Assembly (NCBI RefSeq): GCF_042432825.1
Contig: NZ_JBHLWN010000025.1
Span: 78,909-142,908 of the forward strand
DNA: 64,000 bases
Source of the DNA: Gordoniibacillus chartarius
Lineage (GTDB): Bacteria > Bacillota > Bacilli > Paenibacillales > NBRC-103111
Direction of reading: 5' to 3'
Position 1 is the stretch's first letter; every line of letters begins with the position of its first letter. The notes below the pieces were generated by a model. The model made no database searches. It was not told the origin of the DNA and was given only the letters and a program-made list of their open reading frames with translations. Positions 16,833-25,132 of the stretch are shown here, piece after piece. The translations under genes and the position numbers were made by a program.

Positions 16833-17534
16833 GTGTCGTTGGAAAATTTATTCGCCTTCCCGCTGGACCAGCTCCCATTCATCGTTCTCGTGCTCATTAT
16901 TGCGTTTACGGTGCATGAGTTCGCACATGCTTACGCAGCATACAAGCTTGGCGATCCGACCGCGAAGCAGCTGCGCCGTGTAACGCTCAACCCTGTCGAG
17001 CACATCAGCTTGCTCGGGATGATCTTGTTCGTAATTGCCGGCTTCGGATGGGCGAAGCCGGTTCCCGTCAATCGGGCTAATTTCCGGAAGCCCCGGCTTA
17101 TGAGCATCATAACGACGGCGGCGGGACCCGTAAGCAATCTGGTGCTCGCCTTCGTCGGCATTGCTGCAGTGTTCGTCATTAATGAGTTTCATATGTTGGA
17201 GCATTCCAGCGACGGTGTCAATATGGCCGTGATGACGTTCCTGAGATATCACATTTACACCAACATCATTTTGTTCTTATTCAATTTACTGCCGATCCCT
17301 CCGCTTGACGGATACCGTATTTTATATGACGTCGTTCCGGAGCGTGCGTCCCGCAGTTTCGGCAAATTCGAGCAGTGGGCGCTTTACATTTTCCTATTAT
17401 TTATTTTCATTCCGCCGCTTTCCCGCTATACGCTAGGGCCTTTGTTCATGCTGCGCTATCCGATTGCGGAATGGCTCAGCTGGCCGTTAGAGCAGCTATT
17501 CGGATTTCAGATCATCTGGCGTCACTTCTTTTAG
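16833..17534 (+). CDS. M50 (site-2 protease) family membrane metalloprotease
   Basis: This is a 233-residue integral membrane protein with about five or six hydrophobic segments. The zinc motif HEFAHAY is in the first segment, and the distal NLLPIPPLDGYRI motif supplies the third ligand. Small S2P-like proteases of this type cut within membranes; no substrate can be inferred. It starts at GTG 10 bp after prmA, with AGGTGAG upstream, and ends at a terminator. Confidence 0.9.
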   Translation: MSLENLFAFPLDQLPFIVLVLIIAFTVHEFAHAYAAYKLGDPTAKQLRRVTLNPVEHISLLGMILFVIAGFGWAKPVPVNRANFRKPRLMSIITTAAGPVSNLVLAFVGIAAVFVINEFHMLEHSSDGVNMAVMTFLRYHIYTNIILFLFNLLPIPPLDGYRILYDVVPERASRSFGKFEQWALYIFLLFIFIPPLSRYTLGPLFMLRYPIAEWLSWPLEQLFGFQIIWRHFF

Positions 17535-17617
17535 TCCAAGCGAGTTCGCCGATCGGGACGGATTTGGAATGAACTATGGTGAAAGCTGCCGACTTGACGA
17601 TTTATAAATAATAATAG

Positions 17618-17656
17618 ACGGCTCTGCCGCTTCATTGAAGCCGGGGCCGTTTTTGT
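17618..17656 (+). terminator. Terminator after the M50 protease gene
   Basis: ACGGCTCTGCCGCTTC pairs with AAGCCGGGGCCGT across ATTG, with small mismatches, followed by TTTTGTTTTA. Confidence 0.8.
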
Positions 17657-17762
17657 TTTATACATATCCTGCAGTAACATATGTTGGGGTGCGGTAGCAT
17701 TTTGCTCGAAAATGCAGTATGATAGACGTTGATTTATTTCGAAACATGAAGGTAGAGAGCAG

Positions 17763-18533
17763 ATGCAGCGATATTTTGTAGACCCGCGGATGTGGGTTGA
17801 TGATATGGTTTCCATAACAGGTGACGACGCTCACCATCTAACGCGGGTTATGCGCGCGGAGGAAGGCGATGTCGTTATTGTCAGCGACGGGCTTGGCCGG
17901 GAAGCGAAAGCGAAGCTGGTGTCCTTCGAGAAGTCCGAGGTGAAGGCTGCCGTACTCGAAGCGCTCCCGCTCGAAGCCGAGCCTTCCGTTGACGTCTGGA
18001 TCGGGCAAAGCTTGCCGAAGGGCGACAAGATGGAAACGGTCATCCAGAAGGGAACGGAGATCGGTGCCGCACGGTTTGTGCCGTTCTTATCGGAGCGCAC
18101 GGTCGTGCAGTACGATGCCCGCAAAGAAGCGAAGCGCACGGAGCGCTGGGGCAAGATCGCCAAAGAAGCGGCCGAGCAGGCGCATCGCAACCGGATCCCG
18201 GCGATTGAGCCGGTGCGCTCTTGGAAGGAGCTGCTTCAGCTGGCGCGTGAAGCGGACGCCGCATGGCTATGCTACGAGAAGGAAGATGCAGTCGGGCTGA
18301 AGGACGCGCTGCTTTCCTGGAAGGCGGAGCGTGGCGGCAAGGACGGCTTGAAGCCGAAGCTGCTGCTGCTCGTCGGGCCGGAAGGCGGCTTCAGCGAGAA
18401 GGAGGCCGCGGAAGCGGAAGCTGCGGGCTGCCGGGTCGTTACGCTGGGCAAACGGATTTTGCGCACGGAGACGGCGGCGATGGTCGGTTTGTCGTGCATT
18501 TTATATGAAGTCGGAGAGATGGGAGGGCAATAA
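17763..18533 (+). CDS. rsmE: 16S rRNA (uracil1498-N3)-methyltransferase RsmE
   Basis: RsmE is a SPOUT-fold enzyme that methylates U1498 of 16S rRNA. The 256-residue product has the N-terminal PUA-like region (RYFVDPRMW, DDAHHLTRVMRAEEGD), IGQSLPKGDKMETVIQKGTE, RWGKIAKEAAEQAHRN, and the C-terminal knot LLVGPEGGFSEKE...GKRILRTETA. All the family hallmarks are in order. It lies 3 bp before mtaB. Confidence 0.97.
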   Translation: MQRYFVDPRMWVDDMVSITGDDAHHLTRVMRAEEGDVVIVSDGLGREAKAKLVSFEKSEVKAAVLEALPLEAEPSVDVWIGQSLPKGDKMETVIQKGTEIGAARFVPFLSERTVVQYDARKEAKRTERWGKIAKEAAEQAHRNRIPAIEPVRSWKELLQLAREADAAWLCYEKEDAVGLKDALLSWKAERGGKDGLKPKLLLLVGPEGGFSEKEAAEAEAAGCRVVTLGKRILRTETAAMVGLSCILYEVGEMGGQ

Positions 18534-18536
18534 GAG

Positions 18537-19904
18537 ATGGCAACAGTTGCATTTCATACGCTAGGCTGTAAAGTGAATTTCTACGACACGGAAGCCATTT
18601 GGCAAAAGTTCAAGGCTGCCGGCTACGAGCAGGTGGACTTCGAGCAGACGGCGGACGTGTACGTGATCAATACATGTACGGTAACGAATACGGGTGACAA
18701 GAAGAGCCGCCAGATGATCCGCCGCGCGGTGCGCCGCAATCCGGATGCGATCGTCGCGGTGACGGGCTGCTATGCCCAGACGTCCCCTGCGGAAATCCTG
18801 GCGATTCCGGGCGTTGATCTCGTTATCGGGACGCAGGATCGCGAAAATATTATCCCGCTGGTGAAGCGGTTCGAAGCGGAACGCCAGCCGATCAACGCAG
18901 TACGCAACATTATGAAGACACGGCAGTTCGAGGAGCTGGATGTACCGGATTTTGCCCATCAGACGCGGGCGTTCTTGAAAATTCAGGAGGGCTGCAACAA
19001 TTTCTGCACCTTCTGCATTATCCCTTGGTCGCGCGGCCTGATGCGCAGCCGGGAGCCGGAAAGCGTGCTGAAGCAGGCGCGGCTGCTCGTCGATGCGGGC
19101 TATCAGGAAATCGTTCTGACGGGCATTCATACCGGCGGCTATGGCGAGGATCTTGAAGATTATTCGCTTGCCAAGCTGCTGCGAGATCTCGATCAGGTCG
19201 AAGGGCTGAAGCGGATCCGTATTTCTTCTATTGAAGCGAGCCAAATTACCGAGGAAGTGCTGGATGTACTGAACACCTCGGACAAAATGTGCCGCCACCT
19301 GCATATTCCGCTGCAAGCGGGCTCCGATGAGGTGCTGCGCCGCATGCGCCGCAAGTACACAACCGCAGAATTCGCCGAGAAGCTGCGCCGCATCCGCGAA
19401 GCGATGCCGGGCGTAGCGATTACGACCGACCTGATCGTCGGCTTCCCGGGTGAAACCGAGGAGCTGTTCCGCGAAGGCTATCAGTTTATTGAAGCGATGA
19501 ATTTTGCCGAGATGCACGTGTTCCCGTACTCAAAGCGTACCGGTACGCCGGCGGCGCGGATGGACGACCAGATCGACGAGGAAGTGAAAAACGTTCGCGT
19601 CCACGAGCTGATCGATATGTCCGAGCGCAATCAGCTGGCTTACGCTCAGCAATTTGTCGGGCAAGTTGTGGAAGTCATTCCGGAGCGTGACCAGAAGGGG
19701 GCCCTGGAGGCCGGCATGCTGATGGGGTATTCGGACAATTATTTGCAAATCGTATTTGAAGGCGGCGAAGAGCTGATCGGCAAAATGTGCCGTGTCGAGC
19801 TGACGGAAGCGGGCGTTAACGAAAATCGCGGCCGGCTTGTCAACGTTGAGGAGAAGGCTCCTGCAGTTCCTTCAGCTGCACCGGCAGCGGCAGCTAACTG
19901 GTAA
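18537..19904 (+). CDS. mtaB: tRNA t6A37 methylthiotransferase MtaB
   Basis: MtaB converts t6A37 to ms2t6A37 in tRNAs reading ANN codons. The 455-residue protein has the N-terminal UPF0004 domain with cysteines in TLGCKVNFYDTE, YVINTCTVTNTGD and VTGCYAQTSP, the radical SAM motif EGCNNFCTFCIIPW, and a C-terminal TRAM domain. The KVN sequence after the first Cys fits MtaB rather than MiaB. The last 15 residues are Ala/Pro-rich. Confidence 0.95.
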   Translation: MATVAFHTLGCKVNFYDTEAIWQKFKAAGYEQVDFEQTADVYVINTCTVTNTGDKKSRQMIRRAVRRNPDAIVAVTGCYAQTSPAEILAIPGVDLVIGTQDRENIIPLVKRFEAERQPINAVRNIMKTRQFEELDVPDFAHQTRAFLKIQEGCNNFCTFCIIPWSRGLMRSREPESVLKQARLLVDAGYQEIVLTGIHTGGYGEDLEDYSLAKLLRDLDQVEGLKRIRISSIEASQITEEVLDVLNTSDKMCRHLHIPLQAGSDEVLRRMRRKYTTAEFAEKLRRIREAMPGVAITTDLIVGFPGETEELFREGYQFIEAMNFAEMHVFPYSKRTGTPAARMDDQIDEEVKNVRVHELIDMSERNQLAYAQQFVGQVVEVIPERDQKGALEAGMLMGYSDNYLQIVFEGGEELIGKMCRVELTEAGVNENRGRLVNVEEKAPAVPSAAPAAAANW

Positions 19905-19921
19905 TTTAAGTATGGTATAAT

Positions 19922-19979
19922 GGATTTTATCCCGGCGTTCTGCTTGTACAGGCGAGAGCCGCCGGGTAAAATCCTTTGT
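19922..19979 (+). terminator. Terminator after mtaB
   Basis: GGATTTTATCCCGGC pairs with GCCGGGTAAAATCC with one bulged base, followed by TTTGTTTGTTT. The stem arms are separated by a partly GC-rich loop. Confidence 0.75.
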
Positions 19980-20027
19980 TTGTTTGCAGGAAGATTAACC
20001 CCAACTACATAGGAGAAGGTGATACCG

Positions 20028-20708
20028 ATGACAGTTGATCCGAAAACGTTAGCGGCTTACATCGACCATACGCTGCTGAAGCCGGATGCACGCCGGGAAG
20101 CGATTGAGAAGCTTTGCTTTGAAGCAAGAAAATACGGATTTTACAGTGTTTGCGTGAACGGCCAGTGGGTGTCGCTTTGCAAGGAGCTGCTCGACGGCAC
20201 TCCGGTTAAGGTTGCCGCCGTAGTCGGCTTTCCGCTCGGGGCCGGAAAAAGCGAGGTGAAGGCGTTCGAGGCGGCGGAAGCCGTTGAGGATGGAGCGAGT
20301 GAAATCGATATGGTGCTGCCGATCGGCTCCCTGCTCGATGGGGATTACGACGCGGTTCGCAATGATATCGCGCATGTCGTTGAAGCGGTAAGCGGCTCGG
20401 CGATCGTTAAGGTCATCATGGAAACCGGGTTCTTGTCGGACGAGCAAATTGTAGCGGCGTGCAAGCTGTCGGAGGAAGCCGGCGCTCACTTCGTAAAGAC
20501 GTCGACAGGCTTCGGACCGGGCGGCGCAACCGTGGAGCATATTCGTCTGATGCGGGCTTCCGTCTCCCCGTCAATCGGCGTGAAGGCGTCCGGCGGCGTG
20601 CGCGACGCGCAGGCGGCGCAGGCGATGATCGAAGCGGGGGCAACACGGCTAGGCACCTCGTCCGGGGTTGCCATCATAAACGGAATTCAAGGTTCTTCCA
20701 CTTATTAA
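20028..20708 (+). CDS. deoC: Deoxyribose-phosphate aldolase
   Basis: DeoC cleaves 2-deoxyribose-5-phosphate to acetaldehyde and glyceraldehyde-3-phosphate. The product has about 226 residues. The Schiff-base Lys is in HFVKTSTGFGPGGAT, the catalytic Asp in SEIDMVLPIGSLL, and the second Lys in VKASGGVRDA. ATG 20028 is chosen; a GTG three codons upstream lies within the AGGAGAAGGTG site. The 3' end overlaps the convergent transporter gene by 35 bp, with no terminator between them. Confidence 0.95.
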   Translation: MTVDPKTLAAYIDHTLLKPDARREAIEKLCFEARKYGFYSVCVNGQWVSLCKELLDGTPVKVAAVVGFPLGAGKSEVKAFEAAEAVEDGASEIDMVLPIGSLLDGDYDAVRNDIAHVVEAVSGSAIVKVIMETGFLSDEQIVAACKLSEEAGAHFVKTSTGFGPGGATVEHIRLMRASVSPSIGVKASGGVRDAQAAQAMIEAGATRLGTSSGVAIINGIQGSSTY

Positions 20709-21639
20709 GATAGCAGAGCGGCAGTGCAAGCACGGAGCAGACGATATTGAACAGCGTTTGAGCGCGGGCGATTTGGGCGGCTTCGCCGGCGGTCATCCAC
20801 GCGGTGATATGGAACAGCAGCCCGATTAGAGGGAAGAAGAGGAGCGTACCGCCGACATTCAGCAGGATGTGCGACCACGCCACGTACCGGCCTGCTTTCG
20901 TACCACCGACAGCCGCGATCAGCGCGGTAACGCAGGTGCCGATGTTGGCGCCCAGGACGATGGCGATGCCCAATTCGACGGACACCGCTTGAATGGAAGC
21001 GAGCGACATCGTAAGCGCAATCGTTGCCGCACTGGAGTGGACGAGCGCAGTGACGCAGGCGCCGGCAACGACGCCCCAGAGAAGCGACTGCTGCGCCGCG
21101 GCGACGAACCAAGCGAATAAGCCGCGCTCGCGAAGCGGGGCTCCGATGGTTTGCATGATCTCGACACCGAGCAGGACGAGCGCGAAGCCGCATAAGGCAA
21201 GCGAAGCCCAGCGTACGTTCAGGAGCCAGGCTCGTTTGGCTGCGGCGCTATTGGACGGCAGCCAGGAGGCGAGCCATACTGCGCTGGAAACGAGAAGGAT
21301 CGGCAGCCCCATGCCTTCGAGGCCCAGCCCGATCAGTTCCGTAGACAGGCAGGTGCCGATGTTCGTGCCGAGGATGACCCCCAGTGTAGAGGCAAAGCTG
21401 AGCACGCCAGCATTCACGAGGCCGATCGAAATGACGGTCACGGCGGTCGAGCTTTGCAGCACGGCGGTCAGCGCCGTTCCGGCCAGCAAGCCGCGGATCG
21501 GCGTACGGGTGAACATTTGCAGGATGTTGTGCAAATACGGGCCGGCCCACTGCTGAAGGGCGCTCTCCATCAGCTTCATCCCGAAAAGAAATATACATAA
21601 GCCTGCACAAACAGGAAGAATAATAGAAGTTATTATCAT
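20674..21639 (-). CDS. Na/Pi-cotransporter family membrane protein
   Basis: This is a 321-residue integral membrane protein with two inverted repeats. Each carries a QSS or SSA motif typical of the NptA/YjbB sodium-phosphate family (VLQSSTAVTVISIGLVNAG and LVHSSAATIALTMSLASI), followed by GTNIGTCL and GANIGTCVTAL. It lacks the C-terminal PhoU-like domain found in longer relatives. The ATG at 21639 has GAAGGAGC upstream, whereas a longer frame begins with a non-membrane, implausible extension. It is divergent from the rRNA methyltransferase gene and convergent, with overlap, on deoC. Confidence 0.88.
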   Translation of the reverse strand: MIITSIILPVCAGLCIFLFGMKLMESALQQWAGPYLHNILQMFTRTPIRGLLAGTALTAVLQSSTAVTVISIGLVNAGVLSFASTLGVILGTNIGTCLSTELIGLGLEGMGLPILLVSSAVWLASWLPSNSAAAKRAWLLNVRWASLALCGFALVLLGVEIMQTIGAPLRERGLFAWFVAAAQQSLLWGVVAGACVTALVHSSAATIALTMSLASIQAVSVELGIAIVLGANIGTCVTALIAAVGGTKAGRYVAWSHILLNVGGTLLFFPLIGLLFHITAWMTAGEAAQIARAQTLFNIVCSVLALPLCYLNKWKNLEFRL

Positions 21640-21674
21640 GCTGCGGGCTCCTTCTTGGCTGAACTGGGAAATGC

Positions 21675-21707
21675 GGGGCTTGTCCGTCAAAGCGGCGGGC
21701 AAGCCTC
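21675..21707 (+). other. Hairpin in the leader of the rRNA methyltransferase gene
   Basis: GGGGCTTGTCCG pairs with CGGGCAAGCCTC (two G-U pairs), leaving a 9-base loop. No T-run follows. It lies between the divergent transporter start and the methyltransferase start, so it would be in the leader RNA. Confidence 0.45.
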
Positions 21708-21763
21708 GTTCCAATGTATGCGAAGATCGGCTTGGGCATGTCAAATGGAAGGAAGACCGGAAC

Positions 21764-23146
21764 ATGGCAGCTGTTATACTGACTCGCAGCCGCAAGAAGC
21801 GGCTGGAAGCCGGACATCCCTGGGTGTTCGGAACGGAAATTGAAACGGTGGAGGGCGAGCCGCAGCCGGGTGCCGTCGTCGGCGTGTACGACCATGCGAG
21901 ACGTTTCGTCGCTTCAGGCTATTACAATGCGGCATCGCAAATCCGCGTTCGCGTCGTTGATTATAAGCCGGTCGGGGAGCTGGATACCGCGTGGTTCCGC
22001 GAGCGCTTCGAGCGCTGCCGCGCGCACCGAGACCGCTTCGTGCCGGGTGCCGACGCTTGCCGGCTCGTCTACGGCGAAGCGGACCTGCTTCCGGGACTCA
22101 TCGTCGACCGGTTCGGGGACGTGCTGGTCGTTCAAATTTTGACGCTCGGTATGGATGTTCGGCGAGAATCCATCGTGACGGCACTGGTCGATGTTTTCGG
22201 GCCGAGCGGCATATTCGAGCGCAGCGACGTCCACGTGCGCGAGCTGGAAGGACTGGAGCAGAGAACGGGCGTGCTGTACGGCGATTGTCCGCGGCATGTG
22301 CGGATTACGGAGAACGATATTCAGCTTGAAGTCGACATCGTTGAAGGACAGAAGACCGGCTATTTCTTTGATCAGCGCGAGAACCGGGCAGCGCTCAAGC
22401 CGCTCATGACCGGTTGGGGCCGCCGCAGCGGTATCGAGCTGCGCACGATAGCCGATGCGGACGGCGTGGAGCGTACCGTTCCGGTCAACGCTTCGGGCAA
22501 AGAGGTCACATTCCCGTATTGGGACGGAGCGACGGTGCTCGAATGCTTCTCCCATACCGGCTCGTTTACGCTGCACGCCTGCAAGTATGGGGCAAAGAAG
22601 GTGACGTGCCTGGATATTTCCGAGCATGCGATCGACAGCGCCCGGCGCAATGTGGAGCTGAACGGCTTCGGCGACCGCGTCGAGTTCGTCGTCGCCGATG
22701 CGTTCGACTATTTGCGGAAGCAGGTGCAAGGGCTCGACGAGAGGCGCAAGCGGAGTCAAGCGGGAAGCGCCGGTGCAGGCGGCAAAATCGATACGTCCAA
22801 GCCGCTCGCCAGCGAAGGGCGTACATGGGACGTCGTCATTCTCGACCCGCCGGCATTCGCGAAAAACCGGCAGGCGGTCGAAGGGGCGTGCCGCGGGTAC
22901 AAGGACATCAACCTGCATGGCATGAAGCTGGTCAACGAGGGCGGATATCTCGTGACGGCGAGCTGCTCGTACCATGTACGTCCGGATTTGTTTCTGGAGA
23001 CGATCCATGCGGCGGCGAACGATGCGGGCAAAATTCTTCGGCTCGTCGACTTCCGCGGCGCCGGGAAAGATCATCCGCAGCTGCTTGGGGTCGACGAGGG
23101 CAACTACTTGAAGTTCGCGGTTTTCGAGGTCAGAAGCAGACGGTAG
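21764..23146 (+). CDS. Class I SAM-dependent rRNA methyltransferase, RlmI-like
   Basis: The 460-residue protein has an N-terminal PUA domain (ILTRSRKKRLEAGHPWVFG), then a central region with KTGYFFDQRENR. A Rossmann methyltransferase domain follows with motif I LECFSHTGSFTLHA and the catalytic-type motif VILDPPAFAKN. RlmI-family enzymes make m5C in 23S rRNA, but site specificity cannot be inferred. It is about 60 residues longer than RlmI because of two inserts: one around residues 220-250 (RTIADADGVERTVPV) and a Lys/Gly/Ser-rich one around 325-350. ATG 21764 follows GGAAGG. Confidence 0.9.
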   Translation: MAAVILTRSRKKRLEAGHPWVFGTEIETVEGEPQPGAVVGVYDHARRFVASGYYNAASQIRVRVVDYKPVGELDTAWFRERFERCRAHRDRFVPGADACRLVYGEADLLPGLIVDRFGDVLVVQILTLGMDVRRESIVTALVDVFGPSGIFERSDVHVRELEGLEQRTGVLYGDCPRHVRITENDIQLEVDIVEGQKTGYFFDQRENRAALKPLMTGWGRRSGIELRTIADADGVERTVPVNASGKEVTFPYWDGATVLECFSHTGSFTLHACKYGAKKVTCLDISEHAIDSARRNVELNGFGDRVEFVVADAFDYLRKQVQGLDERRKRSQAGSAGAGGKIDTSKPLASEGRTWDVVILDPPAFAKNRQAVEGACRGYKDINLHGMKLVNEGGYLVTASCSYHVRPDLFLETIHAAANDAGKILRLVDFRGAGKDHPQLLGVDEGNYLKFAVFEVRSRR

Positions 23147-23199
23147 ATGTTCGGCGTAAGCATCCGCAAAGGCATAGGCATATCGGCATAAAACCGCTC

Positions 23200-23247
23200 C
23201 CCGAGGCTCAAGCTAAGTTTGTCATCAGCGACAAGACGAGCCTCGGG
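23200..23247 (+). promoter_or_regulatory. Inverted repeat that pairs with the ribosome-binding site of the next gene
   Basis: CCCGAGGCTC (23200-23209) pairs perfectly with GAGCCTCGGG (23238-23247). The last three G of the second arm belong to the GGGAGG ribosome-binding site of the following gene. No T-run follows. In the RNA this 10-bp stem would partly mask that site, so it may control translation. Confidence 0.6.
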
Positions 23248-23256
23248 AGGAAGCAA

Positions 23257-23988
23257 ATGATGAAGAAAGGCTTTGCAGCATTAACCGGAGCACTGCTGGT
23301 ATCGGCCGCTTTCGCATTGCCCGCCTATGCAGATACACCGTATGACAGCGGTACGACCGGCACGACCCAAGGCGTGAGCAGCGGCATGCCAAGCGGCTTC
23401 GGCTCGACGGATGTGCGGGCGAACGGATCGAGCTCGGGTGTCGGCGTGAAGGACAATGCGGCCGCTGGCAGAACGGGGAGCGGGACGGCAGGATCGCTCA
23501 GCTCGGGTGCCGGAGCAGCCGGCGGGACGGCAGGAACGTCCTATACGGGAGGCAGTTCGACAAGCGGGATGAATGTATCGTCCAATACCGGAGGCGGAGC
23601 GACGAGCGGGACGACCGGCACGCGTAATGCCGTCACATCCGACACTTCGGGCACGACCAATCGTGCGCCGGGCACATCAGGCGTTTACGGCAAGACGCCG
23701 AGCGGCATGCCGGGCTCCGATATCGGATCGGACCCGACGGACGCAGCCGGCTCGACCACGCCGGGGATCGGGGCGACGGGGACAGGCTCCAACACCGACG
23801 GTACGCGGGGCCAACTGAATCCCGGTTCGTCGTTCACGGGCACGTCCGTCAGCGGAACGGACAATTCGAATGCGGTGCGCGTCTCCTCGCTTAGCCATCC
23901 GGAGCGTTCGTGGAGCTGGCTTGGCTTCGTCGGGCTGCTTGGGCTGATCGGTTTTGCCGGGCGCAGGGAAATCGTGCGGGAAGATTAG
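23257..23988 (+). CDS. Secreted Gly/Ser/Thr-rich protein with WGxxGxxG-like C-terminal anchor
   Basis: The 243-residue product has a signal peptide (MMKKGFAALTGALLVSAAFA, cleaved after AYA), then about 180 residues of Gly, Ser, Thr and Ala repeats without Cys. It ends with the hydrophobic stretch SWLGFVGLLGLIGFAGRRE. That pattern (Trp, spaced Gly, hydrophobic, basic end) resembles the WGxxGxxG/CTERM sorting tails of Firmicutes, implying surface display after tail processing. Function is unknown; a cell-surface or spore-surface structural role is possible. Upstream in-frame codons belong to no real gene. The ribosome-binding site is partly held in a hairpin. Confidence 0.78.
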   Translation: MMKKGFAALTGALLVSAAFALPAYADTPYDSGTTGTTQGVSSGMPSGFGSTDVRANGSSSGVGVKDNAAAGRTGSGTAGSLSSGAGAAGGTAGTSYTGGSSTSGMNVSSNTGGGATSGTTGTRNAVTSDTSGTTNRAPGTSGVYGKTPSGMPGSDIGSDPTDAAGSTTPGIGATGTGSNTDGTRGQLNPGSSFTGTSVSGTDNSNAVRVSSLSHPERSWSWLGFVGLLGLIGFAGRREIVRED

Positions 23989-24289
23989 CCGGATGGAGCG
24001 GCGTCAAGCGCGATCATCTTACTACCGATGAAAACCATCGGTAAGCTGCTCGATCATGCCGCCGTCCAGGGAGTTAACGATGTAAAATATCGTTAACTGG
24101 CAGTAGTCAACGAGGGTCCGCCGCCTTTACCGGGGCGCTATAATGCCGAACAACAATCTCGTCTCTTTGGAGGCGGGATTTTTTATTTCCTAGTAAAATG
24201 GTAAAGTGGAAAAAAGTTTGATTAACCGGCTGCAAATGTCGATTGGCCTGAGCGCGCCAATTCTCCAGCCTGTTCAAAGGAGCGTCACT
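23989..24289 (+). other. Structured intergenic region with two perfect hairpins
   Basis: This 300-bp region has no supported gene. TACCGATG (24023-24030) pairs with CATCGGTA (24036-24043) over a 5-base loop. AGTTAACGAT (24072-24081) pairs with ATCGTTAACT (24089-24098) over a 7-base loop. Both stems are perfect. GC-rich segments flank them, and a terminator follows at 24154. It matches no riboswitch class I can recall. It could be a small RNA, a leader, or the 3' end structure of the surface-protein transcript. Confidence 0.5.
24154..24187 (+). terminator. Terminator upstream of the Crp/Fnr gene
   Basis: AATCTCGTCTC pairs with GGAGGCGGGATT (several G-U pairs) around a T-rich loop and is followed by TTTTATTT. 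It separates the structured region from the regulator gene. Confidence 0.75.
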
Positions 24290-24958
24290 ATGAGTCCTGC
24301 AGACATCAACCGGGTTATCCGTTTATTTCCTTTCCTTTCATCGCTCGCTCCATCGGATTGGCGGGAAGCTTCTTTACAGCGTGTACATCCCGGCGAGAAA
24401 ACAAAAACAAGAGGAGATGAGCTGAACCACGCCATCCTCGTTGTCGCCGGATCCGTTCGCGTGTTTCGGATCAGCGAAGCAACAGGCAGGGAAATTACGC
24501 TGTATCGCGTTCGGAGCGGAGAGGTTTGCATTTTGATGATGGCAAGTATTTTGGGACAGACGGTTTACGGAGCCTCAGCCGAGGTCGAAACGGAGTGCGA
24601 GCTGCTCATCGTGCCGAGAGATACGTTCGAGAATTGGGCCCATCGGCATGAACATATTTCGCGTTATTTATTCAGCCAGGTCACCCGCAGAATGGCGCAG
24701 ATGTCACAGTTGATCGATCAGGTGACCTTCATGCCGATCGGATACCGGTTGGCCGAGTTTCTTCTCCTCAAAGGTGAAGCTGACGGATCGCTTGCAATGA
24801 CGCATGACCGGCTCGCCGTCGAACTCGGAACGTCCCGCGAGGTCGTCAGCCGCGGCTTGAAGGAGATGGAACGCGCCGGACTGCTCAAGCTGGGCCGCGG
24901 GAAAATCGAGCACATTGATCTCGGCGCATTGGACCGGATCCGGAGAGGGTATCAATGA
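24290..24958 (+). CDS. Crp/Fnr-family transcriptional regulator
   Basis: The 222-residue protein has an N-terminal cyclic-nucleotide-binding-like beta barrel (residues about 15-125, with GEKTKTRGDELNHAILVVAGSV-type strands). A dimerisation helix (RYLFSQVTRRMAQMSQLID) and a winged helix with DRLAVELGTSREVVSRGLKE follow. It lacks the N-terminal cysteines of Fnr, so it is not an iron-sulfur oxygen sensor of that type; the ligand is unknown. ATG 24290 follows AAAGGAGCG. It is likely monocistronic, with a terminator on each side. Confidence 0.88.
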   Translation: MSPADINRVIRLFPFLSSLAPSDWREASLQRVHPGEKTKTRGDELNHAILVVAGSVRVFRISEATGREITLYRVRSGEVCILMMASILGQTVYGASAEVETECELLIVPRDTFENWAHRHEHISRYLFSQVTRRMAQMSQLIDQVTFMPIGYRLAEFLLLKGEADGSLAMTHDRLAVELGTSREVVSRGLKEMERAGLLKLGRGKIEHIDLGALDRIRRGYQ

Positions 24959-25014
24959 AAAATGTCGGAGGAGCGGACAGGGTCGCTCGGTCGTTATACA
25001 GGCATGATTCGGGA

Positions 25015-25046
25015 AGCCATCCTTTGCATCGAGGGTGGTTTTTCTT
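25015..25046 (+). terminator. Terminator after the Crp/Fnr gene
   Basis: AGCCATCC pairs with GGGTGGTT (two G-U pairs) and is followed by TTTCTT. Confidence 0.65.
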
Positions 25047-25079
25047 ATTGCTTTGACTATCCGGCATGAAAAATAATGC

Positions 25080-25110
25080 TTGCGGGTGACGTTACGTAAC
25101 CCGATATAAT
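25080..25110 (+). promoter_or_regulatory. MerR-type promoter with 19-bp spacer and palindrome
   Basis: TTGCGG, a 19-base spacer and TATAAT lie just upstream of the MerR-methyltransferase gene. The spacer contains the perfect palindrome GTTACGTAAC (25091-25100). Long spacers with a dyad are the mark of promoters activated by MerR proteins through DNA distortion, so autoregulation is likely. Confidence 0.7.
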
Positions 25111-25132
25111 CAAGCAAGAGAGGAGGGACGCT

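Noticed and set aside
15113..16897. 594-codon minus frame across sfp and prmA
   Set aside because: It spans two well-supported genes and a terminator on the other strand, with His/Arg-rich composition and no recognisable domain.
22414..23256. Upstream extension of the surface protein frame through the rRNA methyltransferase gene
   Set aside because: The extension is an out-of-frame reading of the methyltransferase; the true start has a ribosome-binding site and a signal peptide at 23257.
23150..23256. Possible cyclic-di-GMP riboswitch before the surface protein gene
   Set aside because: A CAAAGGC segment drew attention, but the conserved core and helices of the GEMM class are not present.
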